NCBI GenBank assembly: GCA_016550485.1
Contig: JABXGV010000113.1
Coordinates: 1-23,291 of the forward strand
DNA: 23,291 bases
DNA from: an archaeon
GTDB taxonomy: Archaea > Asgardarchaeota > Hermodarchaeia > Hermodarchaeales > Hermodarchaeaceae
Direction: 5' to 3'
Part shown: piece after piece, positions 22,638 to 23,291 of the stretch
Layout of the letters: each line of letters begins with the position of its first letter
Position numbering within the stretch: position 1 is the stretch's first letter
Position numbers and translations under genes: made by a program
Notes under the pieces: model-generated
Database searches by the model: none
Told to the model about the DNA's origin: nothing
The model's input: the letters and a program-made list of their open reading frames with translations, nothing else

Positions 22638-23210
22638 TTGAGTGTAGGCACAGGGTTCGAGACTGAATCACCTGTAGAGCGCAAGGCAGTGCTAAAGCTG
22701 ATTATGCTAGGGGACGGCGGGGTAGGCAAGACAACAATGATAACCCGTTTCATTTCAGGGACCTACATACCAAGCCAAATGACGATTGGCACAGGATTTG
22801 CCATCAAAGACGTAATGTTGGAGGGAATCACCATCACCCTATCCATCTGGGACTTCGCCGGTGAGGGACGGTTCCGGTTCCTCGTTCCCCGCTTCAGCGA
22901 AGGATCCAATGGCTGTATCCTTGCCTTCGACTCCGCACGGCCCAAAACCTTCTTCAATCTTGAAGACTGGCTAGAACTTCTACGTAAAAGCACAGGTGAC
23001 ATCCCTATATTACTAGTTGGGACAAAATGTGATCTCGCATACTTTGACGCTGAACTCGTAAAGAACTTCGTCGACAAACACAAACTCGTGGGCTACATCG
23101 CCTCCAGCGCCAAAGACGGCGTACGAGTCATTGAAATCTTCGAACTGATGGCACGTGTCATGTGGACAAAATTAAAAGAGAAATCAGCACAAATGCGACT
23201 TCACTCCTAG
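22638..23210 (+). CDS. Ras-like small GTPase 2 (atypical switch II)
   Basis: This 190-residue Ras-superfamily protein has G1 G25-D-G-G-V-G-K31-T32, G2 T49 in M-T-I-G, G4 T129-K-C-D132 (Thr for the usual Asn) and G5 S157-A-K159. G3 is W-D72-F-A-G-E76-G-R-F: the Ras D-T-A-G-Q-E motif has Phe for Thr and Glu for the catalytic Gln, so hydrolysis may be slow or depend on a partner. There is no C-terminal cysteine. The start is TTG 22638, giving about 19 residues before the first strand; no ATG or GTG lies nearer than GTG 22689, just before that strand, which would give the more usual Ras N-terminus. It shares only 1-2 motif variants (T-K-x-D) with GTPase 1, so the two are not recent duplicates. 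Confidence 0.9.
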   Translation: MSVGTGFETESPVERKAVLKLIMLGDGGVGKTTMITRFISGTYIPSQMTIGTGFAIKDVMLEGITITLSIWDFAGEGRFRFLVPRFSEGSNGCILAFDSARPKTFFNLEDWLELLRKSTGDIPILLVGTKCDLAYFDAELVKNFVDKHKLVGYIASSAKDGVRVIEIFELMARVMWTKLKEKSAQMRLHS

Positions 23211-23291
23211 AAGCTACTGAACGATTTTTCTCCACTCCGAGAGTAGTGATGAAAGCTGTAGAACAGAAAGAGCCTTAACTGGTTTCTAGTA
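23211..23291. other. Downstream end of window without recognisable gene
   Basis: A T-rich CGATTTTTCT at 23222-23231 could end transcription of the GTPase gene. I see nothing else in these 81 bases. Confidence 0.3.

Noticed and set aside
1..23291. CRISPR array, insertion sequence or prophage
   Set aside because: No direct repeats with regular spacers, terminal inverted repeats, transposase or phage genes were seen by eye.

Overview
The window reads as archaeal chromosome, most likely from an Asgard lineage of the Thorarchaeota kind, though that placement is inference from gene content. Supporting signs are two eukaryote-like Ras/Rab-type small GTPases, a longin-like protein with zinc ribbons lying next to one of them, BRE/TATA-like promoters instead of bacterial -35/-10 boxes, an archaeal-type YjbQ, a DUF763 protein, a TrpB2-type tryptophan synthase beta chain, and many TTG and GTG starts (seven TTG and four GTG by my calls). 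No rRNA, tRNA, CRISPR array, transposase or phage gene was recognised.

Layout. 1-78 is the tail of a V4R-domain protein. 189-4350 (+) holds a multipass acyltransferase-like membrane protein, pyruvate kinase, and three small membrane proteins; the first two of these three are paralogues and the second has gained a zinc-ribbon tail. 4469-6170 (+) is a two-gene operon for a glutaconate-type CoA-transferase, whose A subunit shows an abrupt codon-usage switch. 6214-8443 (-) holds an unknown 110-residue protein closely coupled to an exported seven-repeat beta-propeller protein, then YjbQ. 8556-8749 is a frameshifted N-terminal remnant of a GH3-type acyl-amide synthetase gene.

8827-13156 (+) holds an EamA transporter, DUF763, a PLD-like protein with a cysteine tail, a CPBP-family membrane protease and a methyltransferase. 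13188-14510 (-) is TrpB2. Divergent from it is small GTPase 1, which runs tail to tail with the longin-like/zinc-ribbon gene. Next come an alkaline-phosphatase-superfamily phosphodiesterase (+), a two-TM protein (-), and a fucose/arabinose-isomerase-like protein (+). 19555-22532 is the lar cofactor cluster: larC-larE (-), translationally coupled, and larB (+), divergent from a shared promoter region. A second, atypical small GTPase (22638-23210, +) closes the window.

How the genes work together. LarB, LarC and LarE together should make the nickel-pincer nucleotide (NPN) cofactor, but no LarA-type enzyme that would use it lies in the window. The two CoA-transferase subunits form one enzyme. 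The GTPase plus longin-like pair is the best candidate for an incompletely described regulatory module. The rest look like independent housekeeping or lineage-specific genes.
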